NCBI GenBank assembly: GCA_046518185.1
Contig: JBKGRZ010000007.1
Location: 164,497-228,496, forward strand
DNA length: 64,000 nucleotides
Direction of reading: 5' to 3'
From: Scandinavium vulneris_A
GTDB taxonomy: Bacteria; Pseudomonadota; Gammaproteobacteria; Enterobacterales; Enterobacteriaceae
Shown in pieces: positions 40,424 to 48,609 of this stretch. How positions within the stretch are numbered: the first letter of the stretch is position 1; each line of letters opens with the position of its first letter. A program made the translations under genes and the position numbers. Under the pieces are notes generated by a model, which ran no database searches, was not told the DNA's origin, and was given only the letters and a program-made list of their open reading frames with translations.

Positions 40424-41029
40424 ATGGAATTAGTATTGAAAGACGCGCAGAGCGCGCTGACTGTTTCCGAAACTACCTTCGGTCGTGATTTCAACGAAGC
40501 GCTGGTTCACCAGGTTGTTGTTGCTTATGCAGCTGGTGCTCGTCAGGGCACTCGTGCTCAGAAGACCCGTGCTGAAGTAACTGGTTCCGGTAAAAAGCCG
40601 TGGCGCCAGAAAGGTACCGGCCGTGCGCGTTCAGGTTCTATTAAGAGCCCGATCTGGCGTTCCGGTGGCGTAACCTTCGCTGCACGCCCGCAGGACCACA
40701 GTCAAAAAGTTAACAAAAAGATGTACCGCGGCGCGCTGAAAAGCATTCTGTCCGAACTGGTACGTCAGGATCGTCTGATCGTTGTCGAGACGTTCTCTGT
40801 TGAAGCACCGAAAACCAAGCTGCTGGCACAGAAACTGAAAGACATGGCTCTGGAAGATGTGTTGATCATCACCGGTGAGCTGGACGAGAACCTGTTCCTG
40901 GCCGCACGTAACCTGCACAAGGTTGACGTACGTGACGCGAATGGTATCGACCCGGTTAGCCTGATCGCCTTCGACAAAGTCGTAATGACTGCTGATGCTG
41001 TTAAGCAAGTTGAGGAGATGCTGGCATGA
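40424..41029 (+). CDS. rplD: 50S ribosomal protein L4, autogenous regulator
   Basis: A 201-residue protein of the large subunit whose loop (about 45-90, including KPWRQKGTGRARSGS) lines the exit tunnel. Free L4 represses the S10 operon by attenuation and translational control through the leader at 39275-39439. It overlaps rplW by 4 bp. Confidence 0.99.
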   Translation: MELVLKDAQSALTVSETTFGRDFNEALVHQVVVAYAAGARQGTRAQKTRAEVTGSGKKPWRQKGTGRARSGSIKSPIWRSGGVTFAARPQDHSQKVNKKMYRGALKSILSELVRQDRLIVVETFSVEAPKTKLLAQKLKDMALEDVLIITGELDENLFLAARNLHKVDVRDANGIDPVSLIAFDKVVMTADAVKQVEEMLA

Positions 41030-41328
41030 TTCGTGAAGAACGTTTGCTGAAGGTGCTTCGTGCACCGCACGTTTCTGAAAAAGCGTCTACCGCGATGGAA
41101 AAAACCAATACCATCGTTCTCAAAGTTGCTAAAGACGCGACTAAAGCAGAAATCAAAGCTGCTGTGCAGAAACTGTTTGAAGTCAAAGTTGATACCGTAC
41201 GCACCCTGGTTGTTAAAGGCAAGGTGAAGCGTCACGGACAGCGTATCGGTCGTCGTAGCGACTGGAAAAAAGCTTACGTCACCCTGGAAGAAGGCCAGAA
41301 TCTGGACTTCGTTGGCGGCGCTGAGTAA
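41026..41328 (+). CDS. rplW: 50S ribosomal protein L23
   Basis: A 100-residue protein at the tunnel exit, the docking site for trigger factor and the signal recognition particle. The conserved APHVSEKASTAMEK segment is at 13-26. The start overlaps the rplD stop (ATGA). Confidence 0.99.
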   Translation: MIREERLLKVLRAPHVSEKASTAMEKTNTIVLKVAKDATKAEIKAAVQKLFEVKVDTVRTLVVKGKVKRHGQRIGRRSDWKKAYVTLEEGQNLDFVGGAE

Positions 41329-41345
41329 GTCGGAGGAGTAATACA

Positions 41346-42167
41346 ATGGCAGTTGTTAAATGTAAACCGACATCTCCGGGTCGTCGCCACGTAGTTAAAG
41401 TGGTCAACCCTGAGCTGCACAAGGGCAAACCTTTTGCTCCGCTGCTGGAAAAAAACAGCAAATCCGGTGGTCGTAACAACAATGGCCGTATCACCACTCG
41501 TCACATTGGTGGTGGTCATAAGCAGGCTTATCGTATTGTTGACTTCAAACGCAACAAAGATGGTATCCCGGCAATTGTTGAGCGTCTTGAGTACGATCCG
41601 AACCGTTCCGCGAACATCGCGCTGGTTCTGTACAAAGATGGCGAACGCCGTTACATCCTGGCCCCTAAAGGCCTGAAAGCTGGCGACCAGATTCAGTCTG
41701 GCGTTGATGCTGCAATCAAAGCAGGTAACACCCTGCCGATGCGCAATATCCCGGTTGGTTCTACTGTTCATAACGTAGAAATGAAACCAGGTAAAGGCGG
41801 TCAGCTGGCACGTTCCGCTGGTACTTACGTTCAGATCGTTGCTCGCGATGGTGCTTATGTCACCCTGCGTCTGCGTTCTGGTGAAATGCGTAAAGTCGAA
41901 GCAGACTGCCGTGCAACCCTGGGCGAAGTTGGCAATGCTGAGCATATGCTGCGCGTTCTGGGTAAAGCAGGTGCTGCACGCTGGCGTGGTGTTCGTCCTA
42001 CCGTTCGCGGTACTGCGATGAACCCAGTCGATCACCCACATGGTGGTGGTGAAGGTCGTAACTTTGGTAAGCACCCGGTAACTCCGTGGGGCGTTCAGAC
42101 CAAAGGTAAGAAGACCCGCAGCAACAAGCGTACTGATAAATTTATCGTACGTCGCCGTAGCAAATAA
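41346..42167 (+). CDS. rplB: 50S ribosomal protein L2
   Basis: A 273-residue protein needed for subunit joining and peptidyl transfer. The C-terminal segment NPVDHPHGGGEG contains the highly conserved histidine near the catalytic centre. It follows rplW at 17 bp with a GGAGG ribosome binding site. Confidence 0.99.
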   Translation: MAVVKCKPTSPGRRHVVKVVNPELHKGKPFAPLLEKNSKSGGRNNNGRITTRHIGGGHKQAYRIVDFKRNKDGIPAIVERLEYDPNRSANIALVLYKDGERRYILAPKGLKAGDQIQSGVDAAIKAGNTLPMRNIPVGSTVHNVEMKPGKGGQLARSAGTYVQIVARDGAYVTLRLRSGEMRKVEADCRATLGEVGNAEHMLRVLGKAGAARWRGVRPTVRGTAMNPVDHPHGGGEGRNFGKHPVTPWGVQTKGKKTRSNKRTDKFIVRRRSK

Positions 42168-42183
42168 TATTAGAGGATAAGCC

Positions 42184-42462
42184 ATGCCACGTTCTCTCAA
42201 GAAAGGTCCTTTTATTGACCTGCACTTGCTGAAGAAGGTAGAGAAAGCGGTGGAAAGCGGTGACAAGAAGCCCCTGCGCACTTGGTCCCGTCGTTCAACG
42301 ATCTTTCCTAACATGATCGGTTTGACCATCGCTGTCCATAATGGTCGTCAGCACGTTCCGGTATTTGTTTCCGACGAAATGGTCGGTCACAAACTGGGTG
42401 AATTCGCACCGACTCGTACTTATCGCGGCCACGCTGCTGATAAAAAAGCGAAGAAGAAATAA
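42184..42462 (+). CDS. rpsS: 30S ribosomal protein S19
   Basis: A 92-residue protein of the 30S head that pairs with S13 and contacts the A-site finger. Conserved [18 protein letters not shown] start and the [15 protein letters not shown] segment. S10 operon, 16 bp after rplB. Confidence 0.99.
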
Positions 42463-42476
42463 GGTAGGAGGAAGAG

Positions 42477-42809
42477 ATGGAAACTTTAGCTCAACATCGC
42501 CATGCTCGTTCTTCTGCTCAGAAGGTTCGCCTTGTTGCTGACCTGATTCGCGGTAAGAAAGTGTCGCAGGCCCTGGATATTCTGACCTACACCAATAAGA
42601 AAGCGGCTGTACTGGTCAAGAAGGTTCTGGAATCTGCCATTGCTAACGCTGAACACAACGATGGCGCTGACATCGACGATCTGAAAGTTACGAAAATCTT
42701 CGTAGACGAAGGCCCAAGCATGAAGCGCATTATGCCGCGTGCGAAAGGTCGTGCAGATCGCATCCTGAAGCGCACCAGCCACATTACTGTGGTTGTGTCC
42801 GATCGCTGA
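42477..42809 (+). CDS. rplV: 50S ribosomal protein L22
   Basis: A 110-residue protein whose beta hairpin (about 80-100, PRAKGRADRILKRTSH) lines the exit tunnel constriction; changes there give macrolide resistance, and no deletion is seen here. S10 operon, with an AGGAGG ribosome binding site. Confidence 0.99.
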   Translation: METLAQHRHARSSAQKVRLVADLIRGKKVSQALDILTYTNKKAAVLVKKVLESAIANAEHNDGADIDDLKVTKIFVDEGPSMKRIMPRAKGRADRILKRTSHITVVVSDR

Positions 42810-42826
42810 GACTCTGGAGACTAGCA

Positions 42827-43525
42827 ATGGGTCAGAAAGTACATCCTAATGGTATTCGCCTGGGTATTGTAAAACCTTGGAACTCTACCTGGTTTGCGAA
42901 CACCAAAGAATTCGCTGACAACCTGGACAGCGATTTTAAAGTACGTCAGTACCTGACTAAGGAACTGGCAAAAGCGTCCGTATCTCGTATCGTAATCGAG
43001 CGTCCTGCTAAGAGCATCCGTGTGACTATTCACACTGCTCGCCCGGGTATCGTTATCGGTAAGAAAGGCGAAGACGTAGAAAAACTGCGCAAGGTCGTAG
43101 CGGATATCGCTGGCGTCCCTGCACAGATCAATATCGCCGAAGTTCGTAAGCCAGAACTGGACGCAAAATTGGTTGCTGACAGCATCACTTCACAGCTGGA
43201 ACGTCGCGTTATGTTCCGTCGTGCTATGAAGCGTGCTGTACAGAACGCAATGCGTCTTGGCGCTAAAGGGATTAAAGTTGAAGTTAGCGGCCGTCTGGGC
43301 GGCGCGGAAATCGCACGTACCGAATGGTACCGCGAAGGTCGCGTACCTCTGCACACTCTGCGTGCTGACATCGACTACAACACCTCTGAAGCGCACACCA
43401 CTTACGGTGTAATCGGCGTTAAGGTATGGATCTTCAAAGGCGAGATCCTGGGTGGTATGGCTGCTGTTGAACAACCGGAACCGGCTGCTCAACCTAAAAA
43501 GCAGCAGCGTAAAGGCCGTAAATAA
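42827..43525 (+). CDS. rpsC: 30S ribosomal protein S3
   Basis: A 232-residue protein at the mRNA entry tunnel with helicase activity together with S4 and S5. It has a KH domain with IVIGKKGEDVEKL (about 62-75). The lysine-rich tail KKQQRKGRK ends the protein. It is one residue shorter than the E. coli protein as I recall it. Confidence 0.99.
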   Translation: MGQKVHPNGIRLGIVKPWNSTWFANTKEFADNLDSDFKVRQYLTKELAKASVSRIVIERPAKSIRVTIHTARPGIVIGKKGEDVEKLRKVVADIAGVPAQINIAEVRKPELDAKLVADSITSQLERRVMFRRAMKRAVQNAMRLGAKGIKVEVSGRLGGAEIARTEWYREGRVPLHTLRADIDYNTSEAHTTYGVIGVKVWIFKGEILGGMAAVEQPEPAAQPKKQQRKGRK

Positions 43526-43537
43526 GGAGCGTCGCTG

Positions 43538-43948
43538 ATGTTACAACCAAAGCGTACAAAATTCCGTAAAGTGCACAAAGGCCGCAACCGTGGTCTGGCG
43601 CAGGGTACGGATGTTAGCTTCGGCACTTTCGGTCTGAAAGCTGTTGGCCGTGGTCGTCTGACTGCACGTCAGATCGAAGCAGCACGTCGTGCTATGACCC
43701 GTGCAGTTAAGCGTCAAGGTAAGATCTGGATCCGTGTATTCCCGGACAAACCGATCACCGAGAAGCCGCTGGAAGTTCGTATGGGTAAAGGTAAAGGTAA
43801 CGTGGAGTATTGGGTTGCCTTGATTCAGCCGGGTAAAGTCCTGTATGAAATGGACGGCGTACCGGAAGAGCTGGCCCGTGAAGCCTTCGGCCTGGCAGCA
43901 GCGAAACTGCCTATCAAAACCACCTTTGTAACTAAGACGGTGATGTAA
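43538..43948 (+). CDS. rplP: 50S ribosomal protein L16
   Basis: A 136-residue late-assembly protein that helps position A-site tRNA. Arg81 in the MGKGKGNVEYWVA neighbourhood is the hydroxylation site of RoxA/YcfD in E. coli. The stop overlaps the rpmC start (TAATG). Confidence 0.99.
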   Translation: MLQPKRTKFRKVHKGRNRGLAQGTDVSFGTFGLKAVGRGRLTARQIEAARRAMTRAVKRQGKIWIRVFPDKPITEKPLEVRMGKGKGNVEYWVALIQPGKVLYEMDGVPEELAREAFGLAAAKLPIKTTFVTKTVM

Positions 43949-44139
43949 TGAAAGCAAATGAGCTGCGTGAAAAGAGCGTTGAAGAGCTGAACACCGAGCT
44001 GCTTAACCTGCTGCGCGAGCAATTCAACCTGCGTATGCAGGCTGCAAGCGGCCAGCTGCAACAGACTCACCTGCTGAAGCAGGTTCGTCGTAACGTTGCA
44101 CGTGTTAAGACTTTACTGACTCAGAAGGCGGGTGCGTAA
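43948..44139 (+). CDS. rpmC: 50S ribosomal protein L29
   Basis: A 63-residue two-helix protein beside L23 at the tunnel exit. Begins MKANELREKSVEELNTELL. It is coupled at both ends by TAATG overlaps with rplP and rpsQ. Confidence 0.99.
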   Translation: MKANELREKSVEELNTELLNLLREQFNLRMQAASGQLQQTHLLKQVRRNVARVKTLLTQKAGA

Positions 44140-44393
44140 TGACCGATAAAATCCGTACTCTGCAAGGTCGCGTTGTCAGCGATAAAATGGAGAAATCCAT
44201 TGTTGTTGCCATCGAACGTGTTGTGAAGCACCCGATCTACGGGAAATTCATCAAGCGTACGACCAAACTGCACGTACATGACGAGAACAACGAATGTGGT
44301 ATCGGCGACAAGGTTGAAATCCGTGAATGCCGTCCACTGTCCAAGACTAAGTCCTGGACGCTGGTTCGCGTTGTAGAGAAAGCGGTTCTGTAA
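44139..44393 (+). CDS. rpsQ: 30S ribosomal protein S17
   Basis: An 84-residue OB-fold primary binding protein of the 30S body, with the conserved GRVVSDKMEKSIVVAIER segment. Last gene of the S10 operon; a terminator and the spc promoter follow. Confidence 0.99.
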   Translation: MTDKIRTLQGRVVSDKMEKSIVVAIERVVKHPIYGKFIKRTTKLHVHDENNECGIGDKVEIRECRPLSKTKSWTLVRVVEKAVL

Positions 44394-44417
44394 TACAGTA
44401 GCCTTTCTCAAATGAAT

Positions 44418-44449
44418 AAACGGCTCAGAAATGAGCCGTTTATTTTTTC
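44418..44449 (+). terminator. S10 operon terminator
   Basis: AAACGGCTCA (44418-44427) pairs with TGAGCCGTTT (44432-44441) around GAAA, followed by ATTTTTT. It lies 25 bp after rpsQ. Confidence 0.92.
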
Positions 44450-44478
44450 TACCCATATGTTGAGAGCGGTGTTATAAT
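44450..44478 (+). promoter_or_regulatory. spc operon promoter
   Basis: A perfect TATAAT at 44473-44478 is followed by GCCGCGCCC. The -35 region at 17 bp (about 44450-44455) is a poor match. The stretch is nearly identical to the strong E. coli spc promoter, which likewise has a weak -35. Confidence 0.85.
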
Positions 44479-44483
44479 GCCGC

Positions 44484-44525
44484 GCCCTCGATATGGGGCT
44501 TTTTAACGACTCTGATTTTAGAGTC
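44484..44525 (+). other. Two small hairpins in the spc leader
   Basis: GCCC-tcgatatg-GGGC (44484-44499) is followed by TTTTT, a terminator-like layout with a short stem. GACTCT-gatttt-AGAGTC (44508-44525) follows. Both lie between the spc promoter and rplN. Any attenuator role is conjecture. Confidence 0.45.
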
Positions 44526-44557
44526 TCAGTAGTAGTTGACATTAGCGGAGCACTAAA

Positions 44558-44929
44558 ATGATCCAAGAACAGACTATGCTGAACGTGGCCGACAACTCCG
44601 GTGCACGTCGCGTAATGTGTATCAAGGTTCTGGGTGGCTCGCACCGTCGCTACGCAGGCGTCGGCGACATCATCAAGATTACCATCAAGGAAGCAATTCC
44701 ACGTGGTAAGGTGAAGAAAGGCGATGTGCTGAAAGCGGTAGTGGTGCGCACCAAGAAGGGTGTTCGTCGCCCGGACGGTTCTGTCATTCGCTTCGATGGT
44801 AATGCATGCGTTATTTTAAACAATAACAGCGAGCAGCCAATCGGCACGCGTATTTTTGGGCCGGTAACTCGTGAACTGCGTAATGAAAAGTTCATGAAAA
44901 TTATCTCTCTGGCACCAGAAGTACTCTAA
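44558..44929 (+). CDS. rplN: 50S ribosomal protein L14
   Basis: A 123-residue protein at the subunit interface forming bridges B5 and B8 and the binding site for the silencing factor RsfS. It begins [19 protein letters not shown]. First gene of the spc operon. Confidence 0.99.
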
Positions 44930-44939
44930 GGAGCGAATC

Positions 44940-45254
44940 ATGGCAGCGAAGATCCGTCGTGATGACGAAGTTATCGTGTTGACCGGTAAAGATAAAGGTA
45001 AACGCGGTAAAGTTAAGAATGTCCTGTCTTCCGGCAAGGTCATTGTTGAAGGTATCAACCTGGTTAAAAAACATCAGAAGCCGGTTCCGGCCCTGAACCA
45101 ACCAGGCGGCATCGTTGAGAAAGAAGCTGCGCTTCAGATCTCTAACATTGCAATCTTCAATGCGGCAACCGGCAAGGCTGACCGTGTAGGCTTTAGATTC
45201 GAAGACGGCAAAAAAGTCCGTTTCTTCAAGTCTAACAGCGAAACTATCAAGTAA
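44940..45254 (+). CDS. rplX: 50S ribosomal protein L24
   Basis: A 104-residue assembly initiator protein with a KOW motif (RRDDEVIVLTGKDKGKRGKV). It lies 10 bp after rplN; the S8 operator spans its 3' end. Confidence 0.99.
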   Translation: MAAKIRRDDEVIVLTGKDKGKRGKVKNVLSSGKVIVEGINLVKKHQKPVPALNQPGGIVEKEAALQISNIAIFNAATGKADRVGFRFEDGKKVRFFKSNSETIK

Positions 45255-45310
45255 TTTGGAGTAGTACGATGGCGAAACTGCATGATTACTACAAAGACGA
45301 AGTAGTTAAG
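45228..45310 (+). promoter_or_regulatory. S8 translational operator at the rplX-rplE junction
   Basis: In E. coli S8 binds spc mRNA around the rplE start, imitating its 16S rRNA site, and represses rplE and downstream genes by retroregulation. The junction sequence here is closely similar to the E. coli one. Called from position and similarity; the RNA was not folded. Confidence 0.55.
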
Positions 45311-45808
45311 AAACTCATGACTGAGTTTAGCTACAATTCTGTCATGCAAGTCCCTCGGGTCGAGAAGATCACCCTGAATATGGGTGTTGGTGAAGCGATC
45401 GCTGATAAGAAACTGCTGGATAACGCAGCAGCTGATTTGACAGCTATCTCCGGTCAAAAGCCGTTGATCACCAAAGCACGCAAATCAGTTGCAGGCTTCA
45501 AAATCCGTCAGGGCTATCCGATCGGCTGTAAAGTAACTCTGCGTGGCGAACGCATGTGGGAGTTCCTTGAGCGCCTGATCACTATTGCTGTACCGCGTAT
45601 TCGTGACTTCCGTGGCCTGTCCGCTAAGTCATTCGATGGTCGTGGTAACTACAGCATGGGTGTCCGTGAGCAGATCATCTTCCCAGAAATCGACTATGAC
45701 AAAGTCGACCGCGTTCGTGGTTTGGATATTACCATTACCACTACTGCGAATTCTGACGAAGAAGGCCGTGCTCTGCTGGCTGCCTTTGACTTCCCGTTCC
45801 GCAAGTAA
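45269..45808 (+). CDS. rplE: 50S ribosomal protein L5
   Basis: A 179-residue protein that binds 5S rRNA and forms bridge B1b with S13. Conserved MAKLHDYYKDEVVKKLMTEF start. Its translation start lies inside the S8 operator. Confidence 0.99.
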   Translation: MAKLHDYYKDEVVKKLMTEFSYNSVMQVPRVEKITLNMGVGEAIADKKLLDNAAADLTAISGQKPLITKARKSVAGFKIRQGYPIGCKVTLRGERMWEFLERLITIAVPRIRDFRGLSAKSFDGRGNYSMGVREQIIFPEIDYDKVDRVRGLDITITTTANSDEEGRALLAAFDFPFRK

Positions 45809-45822
45809 GGTAGGGTTACTTA

Positions 45823-46128
45823 ATGGCTAAGCAATCAATGAAAGCACGCGAAGTTAAACGCGTAGCTTTAGCTGAAAAATACTTCGCGAAACGCGCTGAA
45901 CTGAAAGCGATCATCTCTGATGTAAACGCTTCTGACGAAGATCGTTGGAACGCAGTTCTCAAGCTGCAAAGTCTGCCGCGTGATTCCAGCCCGTCCCGTC
46001 AGCGTAACCGCTGCCGCCAGACTGGTCGTCCACATGGTTATGTGGGCAAGTTCGGGTTGAGCCGTATCAAGCTTCGTGAAGCCGCAATGCGCGGTGAAGT
46101 ACCTGGCTTGAAAAAGGCTAGCTGGTAA
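45823..46128 (+). CDS. rpsN: 30S ribosomal protein S14
   Basis: A 101-residue long-form S14 of the zinc-free type: the CxxC pairs of the short zinc-binding form are absent, with only RNRCRQTGRPHG in that region. spc operon, 14 bp after rplE. Confidence 0.99.
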   Translation: MAKQSMKAREVKRVALAEKYFAKRAELKAIISDVNASDEDRWNAVLKLQSLPRDSSPSRQRNRCRQTGRPHGYVGKFGLSRIKLREAAMRGEVPGLKKASW

Positions 46129-46161
46129 TTGTCACCAATTGAATCACGGGAGTAAAGACAG

Positions 46162-46554
46162 ATGAGCATGCAAGATCCGATCGCGGATATGCTGACCCGT
46201 ATCCGTAACGGTCAGGCCGCGAACAAAGCTGCGGTCACCATGCCTTCCTCCAAGCTGAAAGTGGCAATTGCCAACGTGCTGAAGGAAGAAGGTTTTATTG
46301 AAGAATTTAAAGTTGAAGGCGACACCAAGCCGGAACTGGAAGTGACTCTTAAGTACTTCCAGGGTAAAGCTGTTGTAGAAAGCATTCAGCGTGTCAGCCG
46401 CCCAGGTCTGCGCATCTATAAGAAAAAAGATGAGCTGCCGAAAGTTATGGCGGGTCTCGGTATCGCAGTTGTTTCTACCTCTAAAGGTGTTATGACTGAT
46501 CGTGCAGCGCGCCAAGCTGGTCTTGGTGGCGAAATTATCTGCTACGTAGCCTAA
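46162..46554 (+). CDS. rpsH: 30S ribosomal protein S8, autogenous regulator
   Basis: A 130-residue primary binder of the central domain of 16S rRNA, and the repressor of the spc operon. Conserved MSMQDPIADMLTRIRNGQ start and the STSKGVMTDRAAR RNA-contact segment. Confidence 0.99.
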   Translation: MSMQDPIADMLTRIRNGQAANKAAVTMPSSKLKVAIANVLKEEGFIEEFKVEGDTKPELEVTLKYFQGKAVVESIQRVSRPGLRIYKKKDELPKVMAGLGIAVVSTSKGVMTDRAARQAGLGGEIICYVA

Positions 46555-46566
46555 TCGGAGGAAAAA

Positions 46567-47100
46567 ATGTCTCGTGTTGCTAAAGCACCGGTCGTTGTTC
46601 CTGCCGGCGTTGATGTAAAAATCAACGGTCAGGTTATTACGATCAAAGGTAAAAACGGCGAGCTGACTCGTACTCTCAACGATGCTGTTGAAGTTAAACA
46701 AGCTGATAATGCACTGACCTTCGGTCCACGTGATGGTTTCGTGGATGGTTGGGCTCAGGCTGGTACCGCGCGTGCCCTGCTGAACTCAATGGTTATCGGT
46801 GTTACCGAAGGCTTCACTAAGAAGCTGCAGCTGGTTGGTGTAGGTTATCGTGCAGCGGTTAAAGGGAATGTAGTAAACCTGTCTTTAGGTTTCTCTCACC
46901 CAGTTGACCATCAGCTGCCAGCAGGTATTACTGCAGAATGTCCGACTCAAACTGAAATCGTGCTGAAAGGCGCTGATAAGCAGGTGATCGGTCAGGTTGC
47001 AGCAGATCTGCGCGCCTACCGTCGTCCTGAGCCATATAAAGGCAAGGGTGTTCGTTACGCCGACGAAGTCGTGCGTACCAAAGAGGCTAAGAAGAAGTAA
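46567..47100 (+). CDS. rplF: 50S ribosomal protein L6
   Basis: A 177-residue protein near the factor-binding site, with two related domains. Conserved MSRVAKAPVVVPAGVDVKI start and GKGVRYADEVVRTKEAKKK end. 12 bp after rpsH. Confidence 0.99.
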   Translation: MSRVAKAPVVVPAGVDVKINGQVITIKGKNGELTRTLNDAVEVKQADNALTFGPRDGFVDGWAQAGTARALLNSMVIGVTEGFTKKLQLVGVGYRAAVKGNVVNLSLGFSHPVDHQLPAGITAECPTQTEIVLKGADKQVIGQVAADLRAYRRPEPYKGKGVRYADEVVRTKEAKKK

Positions 47101-47109
47101 GGTAACACT

Positions 47110-47463
47110 ATGGATAAGAAATCTGCTCGTATCCGTCGTGCGACCCGCGCACGCCGCAAGCTCCAAGAGCTGGGCGCAACTCGCCTGGTGGTACATCGTA
47201 CCCCGCGTCATATTTACGCACAGGTAATTGCACCGAACGGTTCTGAAGTTCTGGTAGCTGCTTCTACTGTAGAAAAAGCTATCTCTGAACAACTGAAGTA
47301 CACCGGTAACAAAGACGCTGCAGCAGCTGTGGGTAAAGCTGTCGCTGAACGCGCTCTGGAAAAAGGCATCAAAGATGTATCCTTTGACCGTTCCGGGTTC
47401 CAATATCATGGTCGTGTCCAGGCACTGGCAGATGCTGCCCGTGAAGCTGGCCTTCAGTTCTAA
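47110..47463 (+). CDS. rplR: 50S ribosomal protein L18
   Basis: A 117-residue 5S rRNA binding protein of the central protuberance, with a basic N-terminus (MDKKSARIRRATRARRKL). 9 bp after rplF. Confidence 0.99.
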   Translation: MDKKSARIRRATRARRKLQELGATRLVVHRTPRHIYAQVIAPNGSEVLVAASTVEKAISEQLKYTGNKDAAAAVGKAVAERALEKGIKDVSFDRSGFQYHGRVQALADAAREAGLQF

Positions 47464-47477
47464 GGTAGAGGTGTAAG

Positions 47478-47978
47478 ATGGCTCACATCGAAAAACAAGC
47501 TGGCGAACTGCAGGAAAAGCTGATCGCGGTTAACCGCGTATCTAAAACCGTTAAAGGTGGTCGTATTTTCTCCTTCACAGCTCTGACTGTAGTAGGCGAT
47601 GGTAACGGTCGCGTTGGTTTTGGTTACGGTAAAGCGCGTGAAGTTCCAGCAGCGATCCAGAAAGCGATGGAAAAAGCCCGTCGCAACATGATTAACGTCG
47701 CGCTGAACCACGGCACCCTGCAACACCCTGTAAAAGGTGTTCACACGGGTTCTCGTGTCTTCATGCAGCCGGCTTCTGAAGGTACCGGTATCATCGCCGG
47801 TGGTGCAATGCGCGCCGTCCTGGAAGTCGCTGGAGTTCATAACGTTCTGGCTAAAGCGTATGGTTCCACCAACCCGATTAACGTGGTTCGTGCAACTATC
47901 GATGGCCTGGAAAATATGAATTCTCCAGAAATGGTCGCTGCCAAGCGTGGTAAATCCGTTGAAGAAATTCTGGGGTAA
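47478..47978 (+). CDS. rpsE: 30S ribosomal protein S5
   Basis: A 166-residue protein of the mRNA entry site and accuracy centre. The spectinomycin-related loop VSKTVKGGRIFSF is wild type. It ends EEILG, one residue shorter than the E. coli form as I recall it. Confidence 0.99.
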   Translation: MAHIEKQAGELQEKLIAVNRVSKTVKGGRIFSFTALTVVGDGNGRVGFGYGKAREVPAAIQKAMEKARRNMINVALNHGTLQHPVKGVHTGSRVFMQPASEGTGIIAGGAMRAVLEVAGVHNVLAKAYGSTNPINVVRATIDGLENMNSPEMVAAKRGKSVEEILG

Positions 47979-47984
47979 TTGACC

Positions 47985-48164
47985 ATGGCAAAGACTATTA
48001 AAATTACACAAACCCGCAGTTCAATCGGACGTCTGCCGAAGCATAAAGCGACTCTGAATGGCCTGGGTCTGCGTCGCATTGGCCACACCGTTGAGCGTGA
48101 AGACACGCCTGCTGTACGCGGTATGGTTAACGCGATTTCCTACATGCTTAAAGTGGAGGAGTAA
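47985..48164 (+). CDS. rpmD: 50S ribosomal protein L30
   Basis: A 59-residue protein of the large subunit. The ATG at 47985 (MAKTIKITQTRSSIGR) is chosen for family length over an in-frame upstream start at 47979. spc operon, between rpsE and rplO. Confidence 0.98.
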   Translation: MAKTIKITQTRSSIGRLPKHKATLNGLGLRRIGHTVEREDTPAVRGMVNAISYMLKVEE

Positions 48165-48167
48165 GAG

Positions 48168-48602
48168 ATGCGTTTAAATACTCTGTCTCCGGCCGAAGGG
48201 TCTAAACACGCTTCTAAGCGTTTGGGTCGTGGTATCGGTTCTGGCCTCGGCAAAACCGGTGGTCGTGGTCACAAAGGTCAGAACTCTCGTTCTGGCGGTG
48301 GCGTACGTCGCGGTTTCGAGGGTGGTCAGATGCCTCTGTACCGTCGTCTGCCGAAGTTCGGTTTCACTTCACGTAAAGCAATGATCACAGCCGAAGTTCG
48401 TCTGTCCGATCTGGCTAAAGTAGAAGGCGACGTAGTTGACCTGAACACGCTGAAAGCGGCTAACATTATCGGCATCCAGATTGAATTCGCGAAAGTGATT
48501 CTGGCTGGTGAAGTAACTCGTCCGGTAACTGTTAACGGCCTGCGCGTGTCTAAAGGCGCTCGTGCTGCTATCGAAGCTGCTGGCGGTAAAATTGAGGAAT
48601 AA
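48168..48602 (+). CDS. rplO: 50S ribosomal protein L15
   Basis: A 144-residue late-assembly protein with a Gly/Arg-rich extended N-terminus (KTGGRGHKGQNSRSGGG) that threads into 23S rRNA. 3 bp after rpmD. Confidence 0.99.
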   Translation: MRLNTLSPAEGSKHASKRLGRGIGSGLGKTGGRGHKGQNSRSGGGVRRGFEGGQMPLYRRLPKFGFTSRKAMITAEVRLSDLAKVEGDVVDLNTLKAANIIGIQIEFAKVILAGEVTRPVTVNGLRVSKGARAAIEAAGGKIEE

Positions 48603-48609
48603 GTAGCAG

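Noticed and set aside
41274..42329. 351-codon open frame opposite rplB and rpsS
   Set aside because: Antisense shadow of biased ribosomal protein genes; the composition is rich in Thr, Val and Phe, as expected of reversed ribosomal codons.
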